Shown: piece by piece, positions 24,850 to 33,183 of the stretch | Layout: every line of letters begins with the position of its first letter | Numbering within the stretch: the first letter of the stretch is position 1 | NCBI GenBank assembly: GCA_040905805.1 | Contig: JBBDQS010000002.1 | Span: 14,108 to 60,416, forward strand | Reading direction: 5' to 3' | DNA from: Egibacteraceae bacterium | GTDB taxonomy: Bacteria; Actinomycetota; Nitriliruptoria; Euzebyales; Egibacteraceae | DNA: 46,309 bases | Notes under the pieces: model-generated | What the model was told of the DNA's origin: nothing | Seen by the model: only the letters and a program-made list of their open reading frames with translations | The model's database searches: none | Translations under genes and position numbers: made by a program

Positions 24850-25476
24850 ATGCGATCGGATCGGGTCCGGCAGTTCCAGTGGGGCGCCCGCGGTGAGGGG
24901 GACCAGGTGGTCCACGATCGCGTTCTGACCGCGGCGAACGTGATCACCGGGCTGCGACTGCTCGGACTGCCCCTGTTCGTCTGGCTCGTCCTCGGCGCGC
25001 AGGCGCTCGGACTCGCCTTCCTCACGCTCGCGGCCGTCGGCGCCACGGACTGGGTCGACGGCTATGTGGCCCGGCGCTTCGACCAGGTCACGCGGCTCGG
25101 CAAGATCCTCGACCCCCTGGTCGACCGGGCGTTGCTGGCCACCGCGGGTGTGACGCTGGCCGTCGCCGGCATCATCCCGTGGTGGCTGGTCGCGCTCGTG
25201 GTCGGGCGCGACCTGGCGCTGCTCGCCGCCGCGGCGATCATCTTCCACGGCATCCCGCCGATCCCGGTGACCCGCACCGGCAAGGCGGCGACCGCAGCGC
25301 TGCTGGTCGCCCTGCCCGCATTCCTGGTGGGCGCCATGGACTGGGCGGGGGCCCGGCTGGTGATGCAGGGCGCCTGGGGCATGGCTGCCGTCGGGGTGCT
25401 TGCCTACTACGTGGCCGGGGTGCAGTACGCCCGTGTGACGCGGTCAGGCATGGGACGGTCTGACCAGGAGGTTTAG
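24850..25476 (+). CDS. CDP-alcohol phosphatidyltransferase, PgsA2-like
   Basis: The 208-aa membrane protein has the CDP-alcohol phosphatidyltransferase motif DG-x2-AR-x8-G-x3-D-x3-D, seen as DGYVARRFDQVTRLGKILD then PLVD (about residues 65-88), which binds the metal and the CDP-linked lipid. About five to six membrane segments are present. By neighbours it corresponds to mycobacterial pgsA2 (Rv1822), annotated as a phosphatidylglycerophosphate synthase. The alcohol acceptor is not provable from sequence. The ATG at 24,850 fits a leaderless promoter; GTG 24,907, with GAGGGGG upstream, is an alternative and also gives a full catalytic domain. Confidence 0.88.
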   Translation: MRSDRVRQFQWGARGEGDQVVHDRVLTAANVITGLRLLGLPLFVWLVLGAQALGLAFLTLAAVGATDWVDGYVARRFDQVTRLGKILDPLVDRALLATAGVTLAVAGIIPWWLVALVVGRDLALLAAAAIIFHGIPPIPVTRTGKAATAALLVALPAFLVGAMDWAGARLVMQGAWGMAAVGVLAYYVAGVQYARVTRSGMGRSDQEV

Positions 25477-25506
25477 GTCCATACGGGTGCTACTGTGGAA
25501 GGGGCG

Positions 25507-26331
25507 ATGAGCGACCCCGACACGGTGTTCGGGCTGGGGCAACCCGCCACTGACTACCCCGCTGGTCCACCCACGCGGTGGTCACGGCCGTGGGCGACGC
25601 CGGTCGTGACCGCGATGACCGCCGCGGGGGCGCTGCTCGTGGGGTTCCTGCTGGTGGCCGGGCTCGTAGCCGGGCGCACGTCGGCGCTCGAGCAGGACGC
25701 CCGCAAGGCCGAGCTGATCGCGTTGATCAACGCCCGCCAGGGCCACACCGAGCAGCTGGCGGAGCAGCTCGAGGAGCTGCGGGCGCAGTCGGCCGCGGAG
25801 TCAGAAGTCGCCGCGGGGGTCCCGGCGCTGACCGGCTACCTCAGGCAGGTCGAGCAGGCGGCCGGGGTGACCGGGATCCGCGGACCCGGCATGCGCGTCA
25901 CCCTGAGCGACGCGCAGACCGGCTGTGGCTCCTCGGAAGAGGACTGCAGGATCCAGGACCGCGATCTGCAGCTGGCGGTCAACGCCCTGTTCGCCGCGGG
26001 AGCTGAGGCGATCGCGATCAACGGGGAGCGGATCATCGGCACGACGGCGGTGCGCCGGGCGGGCCGCCAGGTGCTCGTCAACTACAAGGTCCTGACGCCG
26101 CCCTACGTGGTGGAGGCGGTGGGCAACCCCGACCGGTTGGTGTCGGAGTTCACCGACGCGGAGATCGCGCACCAGTTCGCGATCTGGACCGACGTGTACG
26201 GACTCGGGTTCGAGATGGAGACACACCGGGAGCTTGAGATCGCGGGCTACGCCGGCAGCGTGCAGCTGCGCACCGCGCAGCCCTCCGGGGACGGGAGACA
26301 AGCTCGGGTGGCCGAGGACGAGGCCCCATGA
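25507..26331 (+). CDS. DUF881 membrane-anchored protein (first copy)
   Basis: The 274-aa product has one membrane segment at about 38-58, a coiled coil (residues 60-100, rich in Gln/Glu/Leu), and a DUF881 domain: GIRGPGMRVTLSDAQTGC, then LQLAVNALFAAGAEAIAINGERI and VLVNYKVLTPPYVVEAVG. A CGSSEEDC segment adds a possible disulfide pair. Start ATG 25,507 has GGAAGGGG upstream; TACTGT (25,491-25,496) is a -10 candidate. DUF881 proteins flank the small basic protein here as in mycobacteria (Rv1823, Rv1825). They are thought to act near cell division and envelope, not proven. Confidence 0.88.
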   Translation: MSDPDTVFGLGQPATDYPAGPPTRWSRPWATPVVTAMTAAGALLVGFLLVAGLVAGRTSALEQDARKAELIALINARQGHTEQLAEQLEELRAQSAAESEVAAGVPALTGYLRQVEQAAGVTGIRGPGMRVTLSDAQTGCGSSEEDCRIQDRDLQLAVNALFAAGAEAIAINGERIIGTTAVRRAGRQVLVNYKVLTPPYVVEAVGNPDRLVSEFTDAEIAHQFAIWTDVYGLGFEMETHRELEIAGYAGSVQLRTAQPSGDGRQARVAEDEAP

Positions 26332-26660
26332 TCCCGCTGATCGCGCTCTTCGTCGGGGCGTTGCTGGGACTGCTGCTGCAACCCACCATCCCTGCGGTGG
26401 TGGCGCCGTACCTGCCGGTGGCGGTCATTGCCGCCCTGGACGCGATCTTCGGCGCGACCCGGGCCCGATTCGATGGCACCTTCAGCGAGCGGGTGTTCCT
26501 CATCTCGTTCCTCACCAACGTGGTGCTCGCCGTCTTCCTGGTCTTCCTGGGTGACCAGCTGGGGGCCGGCCAGGAGCTGTCGACCGCCGTGCTGTTCGTT
26601 TTCGGCGTGCGGATCTTCCAGAACCTCGCGGCCGTCCGACGCCACCTGTTCCGGGCGTGA
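26328..26660 (+). CDS. sbp: Small basic protein, DUF1290 family
   Basis: The 110-aa membrane protein has three to four hydrophobic segments and the family motif VAVIAALDAIFGATRARFDG, followed by FSERVFLISFLTNVVLAVFLVFLGDQLG. It matches the Sbp/DUF1290 family, which in Gram-positive bacteria sits next to DUF881 genes and division genes. It overlaps the first DUF881 gene by 4 nt (ATGA), and a second DUF881 gene follows 58 nt later with its own -10 box. Confidence 0.9.
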   Translation: MIPLIALFVGALLGLLLQPTIPAVVAPYLPVAVIAALDAIFGATRARFDGTFSERVFLISFLTNVVLAVFLVFLGDQLGAGQELSTAVLFVFGVRIFQNLAAVRRHLFRA

Positions 26661-26718
26661 CGGTCATGGGTCGCCGAGTGGCGCAGGGCGGGGGCGGGAC
26701 GCCTACCATGGATCCGCA

Positions 26719-27492
26719 ATGACCGACACGGTGCCACCTCGCGTGCAGCGGCAGGAGCAGTCCCGTGCTTCCTCCGGTCCCGACCAGCCGCGGGGCCGCG
26801 GCGCCACGACGGTGGCCGTGGCCTTGGCCTGTGGGCTGTTGGGCTTCGTGCTCATGACGCAGATCCGTGCGAGCGAGACCCTGGGGACGCAGCTCGAGGG
26901 AGAGCGCGAGGAGGACCTCGCGACGATCCTCGCGAACCTGTCGACCGAAACCGACCGGCTCCAGGGAGAGTTCACCGACCTGCGGTTGACGCTGCTGGCC
27001 TTCGAGGGCTCGGCCGAGCGCGATGGCTTGGCCCTGCGCAACCTCCAGCGTCGCCTGGACGACTTCAGCATCCTCGCGGGAGCGGTCGCTGCCGAGGGCG
27101 AGGGCATCGTGCTCACCATCGCCGACGGACGCGCAGACCTGCGTCCCGAGCACATGGTCGACACGGTGCAAGAGCTGCGGGACGCCGGCGCTGAGGCCAT
27201 CGACGTCAACGGGGTCCGACTGGTCGTCTCGTCCGCGTTCAGCGTGCGCAACAACCGGTTGGTCGTGGACAGCACGCCCATCGCCCCGCCCTTCCGCATC
27301 GCGGCGGTGGGGCCCGCGGAGACCATGGCCCGGGCGCTGTCGATCCCGAACGGGGTCATCGACACCCTGGAACGCGCCAGCGGCGAGGTGGTTGCCTCGG
27401 TCGACACCAGGGCCGACCTGACCGTGCCGGCCCGGGGCGAGCCGGCCCCGTTCGTTTTCGGGGAGCCGGTGATCACGGACAGCGCCGATTAG
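26719..27492 (+). CDS. DUF881 membrane-anchored protein (second copy)
   Basis: The 257-aa product has one membrane segment at about 31-48, a coiled coil (residues 50-110) and a DUF881 domain with GEGIVLTIADGRADLRPEHM, VQELRDAGAEAIDVNGVRL and RNNRLVVDSTPIAPPFRIAA. It is a paralogue of the copy at 25,507 but lacks that copy's two Cys. TACCAT at 26,704-26,709 ends 9 nt before the ATG at 26,719, so it may be leaderless and separately transcribed. The two DUF881 copies around sbp may form a complex, an inference from conserved order. Confidence 0.88.
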   Translation: MTDTVPPRVQRQEQSRASSGPDQPRGRGATTVAVALACGLLGFVLMTQIRASETLGTQLEGEREEDLATILANLSTETDRLQGEFTDLRLTLLAFEGSAERDGLALRNLQRRLDDFSILAGAVAAEGEGIVLTIADGRADLRPEHMVDTVQELRDAGAEAIDVNGVRLVVSSAFSVRNNRLVVDSTPIAPPFRIAAVGPAETMARALSIPNGVIDTLERASGEVVASVDTRADLTVPARGEPAPFVFGEPVITDSAD

Positions 27493-27555
27493 GTGCACCG
27501 TGCAGAGGCGGTAGCATCCACGCCGCAGGTTCCGGCGGCTGGGAGGAGAGGGGCA

Positions 27556-27936
27556 TTGAACCCCGACGATCTGAGGTACACCAAGGAACATGAGTGGACA
27601 CGCCGCGACGGCAGCCATGTGACGGTGGGCATCACGCAGTACGCCCAGGACGCGCTGGGTGACGTGGTCTACGTCGACCTCCCGGCGGCCGGCACCAGGG
27701 TGGAGGTGGGCCAGCCGTTCGGGGAGGTCGAGTCGACCAAGAGCGTCTCGGACCTCTACGCGCCCGTGAACGGCACCATCGTGGAGCGCAACGAGAACCT
27801 CGAATCGGCCCCGGAGCTCGTGAACTCAGACCCGTACGGCCAAGGTTGGATGGTCGTGATCGATGCGGACGACCCGGCGGCCGTCGACGAGCTCCTCGGG
27901 GCGCAGGAGTACGCCAAGCTCACCGAGACGCCGTAA
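27556..27936 (+). CDS. gcvH: Glycine cleavage system H protein
   Basis: GcvH carries the lipoyl arm that shuttles the aminomethyl group between the P, T and L proteins. The 126-aa product has the lipoyl-Lys motif GEVESTKSVSDLYAPVNG (Lys62) and the family start DDLRYTKEHEW. The TTG at 27,556 is chosen because GGAGGAGAGGGG lies just upstream and the homology begins right after it. TAGCAT (27,512-27,517) is a -10 candidate. The P subunits are encoded 4 kb downstream; gcvT and lpd are not in the window. Confidence 0.95.
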   Translation: MNPDDLRYTKEHEWTRRDGSHVTVGITQYAQDALGDVVYVDLPAAGTRVEVGQPFGEVESTKSVSDLYAPVNGTIVERNENLESAPELVNSDPYGQGWMVVIDADDPAAVDELLGAQEYAKLTETP

Positions 27937-28027
27937 TCGTCGAGGGCCCCCTTCCAGCCGCGGGCGGGCCTCCGGTGCTACCATGCCGCGCCACACTCGA
28001 CGACACCTGTCGATCGGCGTAGGGGAG

Positions 28028-28540
28028 ATGATGTACTGCACACACTGCGGTCACCAGAACCCCCCTGACAGCAACTTCTGCGCGAACTGCGGCCGTCCCC
28101 TGACCGTCCCTGCGCACGGGGCGGACACGACCACGGGTGCCATCCCCACCGAGGACCAGCACGAGGATGGGCCGAGCGCGGAAGAGGACGACGACGACGC
28201 GCTCGTGGCCGCGGAGCTGGTCCGCAACCTCGACGCGGGCACCGCCCTGCTGATGTCCGCGCGCGGTCCGAACGAGGGTGCGCGATTCCTGCTGGACCGC
28301 GACGTGATCGCGGTTGGCCGGCACCCGGAGAGTGACATCTTCCTGGACGACATCACGGTCTCCCGCCGCCACGCCGAGTTCCGGCGGGACGCCCAGCGCT
28401 TCTGGGTGCACGACGTCGGCAGCCTGAACGGCACCTACGTCAACGGCCACCGTGCCGACGACCAGATGCTGAGCACCGGGGACGAAGTCCAGATCGGCAA
28501 GTTCAAGCTCGTCGCGTTCGTGGCCGAGCCCTCGCTGTGA
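28028..28540 (+). CDS. FHA protein with N-terminal zinc ribbon, GarA-like
   Basis: The 170-aa product starts with a zinc ribbon MYCTHCGHQNPPDSNFCANCG, then an acidic low-complexity linker (residues 40-60), then an FHA domain (about 80-165): GRHPESDIFLDDITVSRRHAEF and VHDVGSLNGTYVNG, with the phosphothreonine-binding Arg, Ser and Asn in place. Position between gcvH and an FtsR-like MerR matches GarA/OdhI of mycobacteria and corynebacteria, which inhibits 2-oxoglutarate dehydrogenase when unphosphorylated. Unlike GarA it has a zinc ribbon, and the ETTS phospho-switch is not seen; only DTTTG occurs in the linker. ATG 28,028 or 28,031 may be the start (AGGGGAG upstream). Confidence 0.85.
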   Translation: MMYCTHCGHQNPPDSNFCANCGRPLTVPAHGADTTTGAIPTEDQHEDGPSAEEDDDDALVAAELVRNLDAGTALLMSARGPNEGARFLLDRDVIAVGRHPESDIFLDDITVSRRHAEFRRDAQRFWVHDVGSLNGTYVNGHRADDQMLSTGDEVQIGKFKLVAFVAEPSL

Positions 28541-28554
28541 GCAGTGGATAGGCC

Positions 28555-29334
28555 GTGACAGCTGACGGCTTCACGATCGGCGAGGTGCTGAGCCAGCTCA
28601 AAGAGGACTTCGAGGACATCACCATCTCGAAGATCCGGTTCCTCGAGAGCGAAGGGCTGATCTACCCTGACCGGACGGAGTCCGGATACCGCAAGTTCAC
28701 CGCCGACGACATCGACCGGTTGCGCTTCATCCTGACGGCTCAGCGCGACCACTACCTCCCCCTGCGGGTCATCCGCGAACAGCTGGGACGCCTCGACGCC
28801 GGCGAGCCGCCCGACACGTCGGTGGGGCCGGTGGCCGAGCTGGGCGCCCTGGACGGTGACGGGCTGTCGGCCAAGCGAGCCGCCGACATCGCCCGGGCCC
28901 TGGAAGCTGCGGGGGGCGGCGACGACCAGCCGCTGCTCGACCAGCCCGCTGCGCGCGTCACGTTGTCCTACCGGGAGTTCTGCGACGCCACCGGCCTGGA
29001 GAGCGACGTGGTCAAGTCCCTGCGGGAGTACGGGATCATCGGTCAGCGTGACGACGACGGGGGCGCCTTCGATGCGGACGACCTGCTAGCCGCCCGTGCC
29101 GCCCGCGACCTGCTGCGCCTCGGTCTGGAGCCACGCCATCTGCGCATGTACCGACAGTTCGTCGACCGGGAGCTCGCGTTGTTCGAGCAGCTGGTCACCC
29201 CCCTGCTGCGCCAGCGCAACCCGGAGGCCCGGCGCCAGGCGACGCGGCAGCTGGAGGAGCTCGCCGGCCTGACCGGGCGCATGAAGCGAGCGCTGCTCGT
29301 GCGTGCGCTGCGGGTCTACGTCCATCGGGGATAG
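28555..29334 (+). CDS. ftsR: MerR-family regulator, FtsR-like
   Basis: The 259-aa product has an N-terminal MerR helix-turn-helix (FTIGEVLSQLKEDFEDITIS, KIRFLESEGLIYPDRTESGYR). A second helix-turn-helix-like segment follows near residue 140 (LSYREFCDATGLESDVVKSL). The position after the FHA gene and the two-domain layout match Rv1828/FtsR, a regulator linked to ftsZ in corynebacteria. GTG 28,555 lies 15 nt after the FHA stop, so the two are probably cotranscribed. Target genes cannot be seen here. Confidence 0.85.
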   Translation: MTADGFTIGEVLSQLKEDFEDITISKIRFLESEGLIYPDRTESGYRKFTADDIDRLRFILTAQRDHYLPLRVIREQLGRLDAGEPPDTSVGPVAELGALDGDGLSAKRAADIARALEAAGGGDDQPLLDQPAARVTLSYREFCDATGLESDVVKSLREYGIIGQRDDDGGAFDADDLLAARAARDLLRLGLEPRHLRMYRQFVDRELALFEQLVTPLLRQRNPEARRQATRQLEELAGLTGRMKRALLVRALRVYVHRG

Positions 29335-29341
29335 TGGCACG

Positions 29342-30490
29342 GTGACCGCCACGCGCTGCGCCCGTCTGCTCGTGACGGCCCTCCTGATGGTGGGGCTTGC
29401 CGCCGCGCCGGTGGGTGCCGCACCGCCGGAGGTGAGCGCGACCGGCGCGGTGCTGTGGGACCCTGCCGATCAACGGGTGCTCTACGGCCTCCACGAGACC
29501 GTGGGTCGACCCATGGCCTCGACCACGAAGATCATGACCACCCTGCTGGCGCTGGAGGCCGGCGCTGCCAACGAGATGCTCACCGTCTCCCCAGGGGCAG
29601 CCAGCCAGACCGGCGCGAGCCTCGGGCTGGTGGCCGGGCAGCGGCTGCCGATGCGCAGCGTGCTTGCCGGGCTCATGCTCCGCAGTGGCAACGACGCGTC
29701 GCAGGCCGTCGCCGAGCACGTCGCCGGCAGCGAGGCGGCCTTCGTCGCGCGCATGAACAGTCGGGCTGCCGAGCTCGACCTGACTGCCACCAACTTCCTG
29801 AACGCGTCCGGGCTCACCGACGATCTCTCGCACCACGCCAGCCCGCTGGACCTGGCGCGCCTGGCGGAGGTCGCGATGGCAGACCCCGACTTCGCCGGGT
29901 GGGCCGGTTCCCGGCACCTGACGGTCCCGGGGCTGCCGCCCATGGAGAACCGCAACGAGCTCATCGGCCGTTACCCGGGCGCCACAGGGGTGAAGACGGG
30001 TTTCACGACCTTGTCGGGCCTCAGCCTGGTTGCGAGCGCGAACCGTGCGGGGCGCACCCTGTACGCCGTGGTACTCGGCAGCGAGGACAACTTCCGCGAC
30101 GGACGGGCGCTGCTCGACCACGGTTTCGACGACTTTCGCCGTGCCCAACCGCTCTCCCCGGGTGACACCGCCACCGTCTACCGGTGGGCCGACGACGCGG
30201 TCGGGCTCGTGGCCGACGGTGCCCTCGGCGTCACGGTGCCCGTCGACGGGTCGGTCGTCACCTGGCGCACCGCGGTCGACCCCGCCCGCTCCCGTCCCGT
30301 GCAAGCCGGTGCGGTGCTCGGCGAGGCGCACCTGCTGGTGGACGGCGACGTCGTGCGGACCGTGCCCCTGCGCGCCGCGAACGACGTGGGCGATGCCGAA
30401 GCCGCACCGGCGGCGATCCGGGCCGGCGCGGCGGTGCAGGAGGCGCTGCGGGCCTTCGCGCGTCTGCGCGAGACCGACCGCGCCGCCTGA
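29342..30490 (+). CDS. D-alanyl-D-alanine carboxypeptidase (S11, PBP5-like)
   Basis: The enzyme trims the terminal D-Ala of peptidoglycan stem peptides. The 382-aa product has a signal peptide (residues 1-26, cut near VGAAPPE) and the three active-site motifs: STTK (about residue 60), SGN (about 118) and KTGF (about 220). The C-terminal part, residues about 270-350, is a beta domain. It lacks an obvious C-terminal membrane anchor; the last 30 residues are helical and Ala/Arg-rich. GTG 29,342 follows 7 nt after the FtsR-like gene. This gene is extra compared with the mycobacterial order. Confidence 0.93.
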   Translation: MTATRCARLLVTALLMVGLAAAPVGAAPPEVSATGAVLWDPADQRVLYGLHETVGRPMASTTKIMTTLLALEAGAANEMLTVSPGAASQTGASLGLVAGQRLPMRSVLAGLMLRSGNDASQAVAEHVAGSEAAFVARMNSRAAELDLTATNFLNASGLTDDLSHHASPLDLARLAEVAMADPDFAGWAGSRHLTVPGLPPMENRNELIGRYPGATGVKTGFTTLSGLSLVASANRAGRTLYAVVLGSEDNFRDGRALLDHGFDDFRRAQPLSPGDTATVYRWADDAVGLVADGALGVTVPVDGSVVTWRTAVDPARSRPVQAGAVLGEAHLLVDGDVVRTVPLRAANDVGDAEAAPAAIRAGAAVQEALRAFARLRETDRAA

Positions 30491-30591
30491 GTGCCTGGGG
30501 CACCGCGAACGTCGGCGGGGGCACTCATTGAGGGGGGTGCGGGCGCAACGTACACTCGGCGTCCATCAAGGCCTGTGGGTCAGGAGACGCC

Positions 30592-31062
30592 GTGATCGAG
30601 CTGGAGCTGGTGGGTGTGCGGGTCGAGCTGCCGCACAACCAGCCGATCGTCCTCCTCAAGGAGCGCACGGGCGAGCGGTTCCTGCCGATCTGGATCGGCG
30701 CGGTCGAGGCCACGTCGATCGCGTTCGCCCTGCAGGGGGTGGTGACCGCCCGTCCCATGACCCACGATCTCATGCGGGACCTCCTGTCGAACCTGCACGT
30801 GGTGGTCGACCGCGTGGTCGTCACCGAGCTGCGCGACGGTACGTTCTACGCCGAGATCCAGATGACCCAGGACGGCCACTCGATCGTGGTGTCGTCCCGG
30901 CCCTCGGATGCGATCGCCCTGGCGGTGCGCGCCACCGTGCCGCTCTTCGCCGACGAGTCCGTGCTGACCGAGGCCGGCATCGAGATCGAGGACGAGGACG
31001 AGGACGAGGTCGAGCGGTTCAAGGAGTTCCTCGACCAGGTCACCCCCGAGGACTTCCGGTAG
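30592..31062 (+). CDS. Bifunctional nuclease family protein (BFN/DUF151)
   Basis: The 156-aa product matches the BFN family: QPIVLLKERTGERFLPIWIG, EATSIAFALQGV, RPMTHDLMRDLL, VVVTELRDGTFYAEI and SRPSDAIALAVRA. Some family members have nuclease activity in vitro; the role is unclear. An EDEDEDE tract follows residue 130. It is the homologue of Rv1829 by position. TACACT at 30,551-30,556 is a -10 box, and AGGAG (30,582) sits 6 nt before the GTG start. Confidence 0.92.
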   Translation: MIELELVGVRVELPHNQPIVLLKERTGERFLPIWIGAVEATSIAFALQGVVTARPMTHDLMRDLLSNLHVVVDRVVVTELRDGTFYAEIQMTQDGHSIVVSSRPSDAIALAVRATVPLFADESVLTEAGIEIEDEDEDEVERFKEFLDQVTPEDFR

Positions 31063-31115
31063 CGCCGCGGGGCCTCGGGTCGGGGGCGTCGGGCTCGCCG
31101 GGGCGGAGGATGCTG

Positions 31116-31145
31116 TTGACCGCGCACCAGCTGACGGGCTAGGGT
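31116..31145 (+). promoter_or_regulatory. Promoter of the second MerR gene
   Basis: TTGACC (31,116-31,121), an 18-nt spacer and TAGGGT (31,140-31,145) form the best two-box promoter in the window. It would drive the MerR gene with a leader of about 45 nt. Confidence 0.6.
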
Positions 31146-31199
31146 CCGCGTAACTACGGCGATGAAATATACGGGCAAGACGATGTGAAGGGACCCCCC

Positions 31200-31754
31200 G
31201 TGGCGACGCCGCGTTCGAACCGGTACCTGCGGGACATCCCCCTGCCGGGGCTCGAGGATGGTCAGACGGGGTACCGGGGTCCGGCGGTCTGCAAGATCGC
31301 GGGGATCAGCTATCGCCAGCTGGACTACTGGACCACCACCGGCCTCATCTCCCCTTCGGTGCGCGGCGCCGACGGGTCCGGGTCCCAGCGCCTGTACTCC
31401 TTCGACGACATCGTCGTGCTGAAGGTCATCAAACGGCTGCTGGACACGGGGGTGAGCTTGCAGCGCATCCGCTCGGCCATCGACTTCGTGCGTGAGCGCG
31501 GGCTGTCCCTCAAGCACCTGACCCTGATGAGCGACGGCCGTCGCGTGTACGCCCTCGACGACAACCGGGCCATCATCGACCTCATCAAGCGCGGCCAGGG
31601 GGTTTTCGCGATCGCGGTGGACCCGTTGTACGAGGAGCTCGAAGCGCAGATCACCGACCTTCCGGCGGAGCGTGCCACCCCGGCGGTCAGCGGCCATCCC
31701 GCTGCGCCGGCCCGTGACGCCGACGAGGCGAGCGAGGCGGCCGGGGGCAGCTGA
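31200..31754 (+). CDS. MerR-family regulator, Rv1830-like
   Basis: The 184-aa product has a MerR helix-turn-helix: YRGPAVCKIAGISYRQLDYW, TTTGLISPSVRGADGSGSQR and LYSFDDIVVLKVIKRLLDTG (residues about 22-85). The C-terminal domain contains GQGVFAIAVDPLYEELE. This is the actinobacterial Rv1830-like type found after BFN. The GTG at 31,200 is chosen over GTG 31,185 because AAGGGA at 31,188-31,193 is spaced for the second. A single Cys (VCKIAG) is present. The target is unknown, though autoregulation at its own promoter is common in the family. Confidence 0.88.
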   Translation: MATPRSNRYLRDIPLPGLEDGQTGYRGPAVCKIAGISYRQLDYWTTTGLISPSVRGADGSGSQRLYSFDDIVVLKVIKRLLDTGVSLQRIRSAIDFVRERGLSLKHLTLMSDGRRVYALDDNRAIIDLIKRGQGVFAIAVDPLYEELEAQITDLPAERATPAVSGHPAAPARDADEASEAAGGS

Positions 31755-31846
31755 GGGCCGGTCCCGCGACGACCCGGCCATTAACCGGTTCGTGGCAGGT
31801 GCGATAGGTTGCGGCGTGAGCCCGCCGCACACGAGGAGTTCGTCGC

Positions 31847-33181
31847 TTGCGCTTCGCCCCCCATACCGATGCCGACGTCAGGACCATGCTGGACGTCATC
31901 GGCAAGCCGTCCCTGGCGGCCTTGTTCGACCACCTGCCCCCAGGCGTCCTCGCGGGCGACGACTGGGATCTCGCCGCTGGTCTCAGCGAGGACGAGGTGA
32001 CCACCCGGCTGGCCGGGTTCGCCGCCGCCAACAACACCCGTGCGGTGTGCTTCGCCGGCGGGGGCGCCTACGACCACTTCGTCCCCGCCGTCGTCGGGGC
32101 CCTGGTGTCACGCGGCGAGCTGCTGACCGCCTACACCCCCTACCAACCCGAGGTCAGCCAGGGGCTGCTGCAAGCGCTGTTCGAGTACCAGACGGTCGTC
32201 ACCGAGATCACCGGGCTGCCGGTCTCCAACGCGAGTCTGTACGACGGCGGCAGTGCCGTCGCCGAGGCCGTCGCCATGGCCTGCGCGTCCACCCGCCGCA
32301 ACCGGGTCGTGCTGTCGATGGGCGTCGACCGTCCCAGCCGCGACATCGTGCGGACCTACGGTCATCCGGTCGACCGTCAGGTGGAGGAGCTGGCCTACGA
32401 CAGCCATGGCCGCACGCCGGTCGTCGACGTGCCCGCCGACGCCGCAGCGGTGGTGATCGCCCAGCCCAACGCGCTGGGCGTGGTGGAGGACGTGGCCGCC
32501 TGGGCCGACCGGGCGCATGCCGTGGGCGCCCAGCTGGTCGTCAAGCTGGAGCCGACTGCCGTGGGCCTGCTCCAGACCCCGGGCAGCCAGGGCGCCGACC
32601 TGGTGATCGGGGAGGGACAGCCCTTGGGTCAGGGGTTGGTCTACGGCGGGCCCACCTTCGGCTTCCTTGCCTGCCGCGAGGACCAGGTGCGGCGCCTGCC
32701 CGGTCGCCTGGTCGGCGAGACGGTCGACGCGCACGGGACCCGCGGCTACGTCATGACCCTGCGTCCCCGCGAGCAGGACATCAGACGCGAGAAGGCGACG
32801 AGCAACATCTGCACGAACCAGACCCTGACCGCGGTGGCGGCCCTGATCTACCTCACGTGGCTCGGCCCACAGGGCCTGCGTGAGCTCGCCATCACCTGTC
32901 TCGCCCGTGCCCACCACGCAGCCGAACGGCTCACCGCCGTGGACGGCGTCACCCTGGCCGTGGACGGCCCGTACCTGAAGGAGTTCGCCCTGCGTCTCGC
33001 GGTGCCTGACCCCCACGATGCCGTCCGCCGGCTGCACGACGCCGGCTACCTCGTCGGACCGGTGGTGGCCGATGGACCGGCGGCGGGCGCGGTGCTCGTC
33101 GCGACCACGGAGCGGCGCAGCCGCGACGAGGTGGAAGGCCTGGCTGATGCACTGGCCCGCGTCCTGAAGGAGGTGGGCTAG
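31847..33181 (+). CDS. gcvPA: Glycine decarboxylase subunit 1
   Basis: This 444-aa protein is the N-terminal half-equivalent of the P protein, which decarboxylates glycine and passes the aminomethyl group to GcvH. It shows the family segments HTDADVRTMLDVIG, FAGGGAYDHFVPA, YTPYQPEVSQGLLQALFEYQ, and RREKATSNICTNQTL near residue 325. The gene starts TTG 31,847, supported by CGAGGAG upstream; TAGGTT (31,805-31,810) is a -10 candidate. gcvPB follows after 2 nt. The two-gene P protein differs from the single long GcvP of mycobacteria. No glycine riboswitch is visible upstream. Confidence 0.94.
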   Translation: MRFAPHTDADVRTMLDVIGKPSLAALFDHLPPGVLAGDDWDLAAGLSEDEVTTRLAGFAAANNTRAVCFAGGGAYDHFVPAVVGALVSRGELLTAYTPYQPEVSQGLLQALFEYQTVVTEITGLPVSNASLYDGGSAVAEAVAMACASTRRNRVVLSMGVDRPSRDIVRTYGHPVDRQVEELAYDSHGRTPVVDVPADAAAVVIAQPNALGVVEDVAAWADRAHAVGAQLVVKLEPTAVGLLQTPGSQGADLVIGEGQPLGQGLVYGGPTFGFLACREDQVRRLPGRLVGETVDAHGTRGYVMTLRPREQDIRREKATSNICTNQTLTAVAALIYLTWLGPQGLRELAITCLARAHHAAERLTAVDGVTLAVDGPYLKEFALRLAVPDPHDAVRRLHDAGYLVGPVVADGPAAGAVLVATTERRSRDEVEGLADALARVLKEVG

Positions 33182-33183
33182 CC

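Noticed and set aside
24205-25248. 347-codon minus-strand ORF
   Set aside because: It crosses the tRNA gene and repeat copy B and is antisense to the pgsA-like gene.
31755-31846. Glycine riboswitch before gcvPA
   Set aside because: The gap is only 92 nt and shows no paired aptamer core; only a -10 box is evident.
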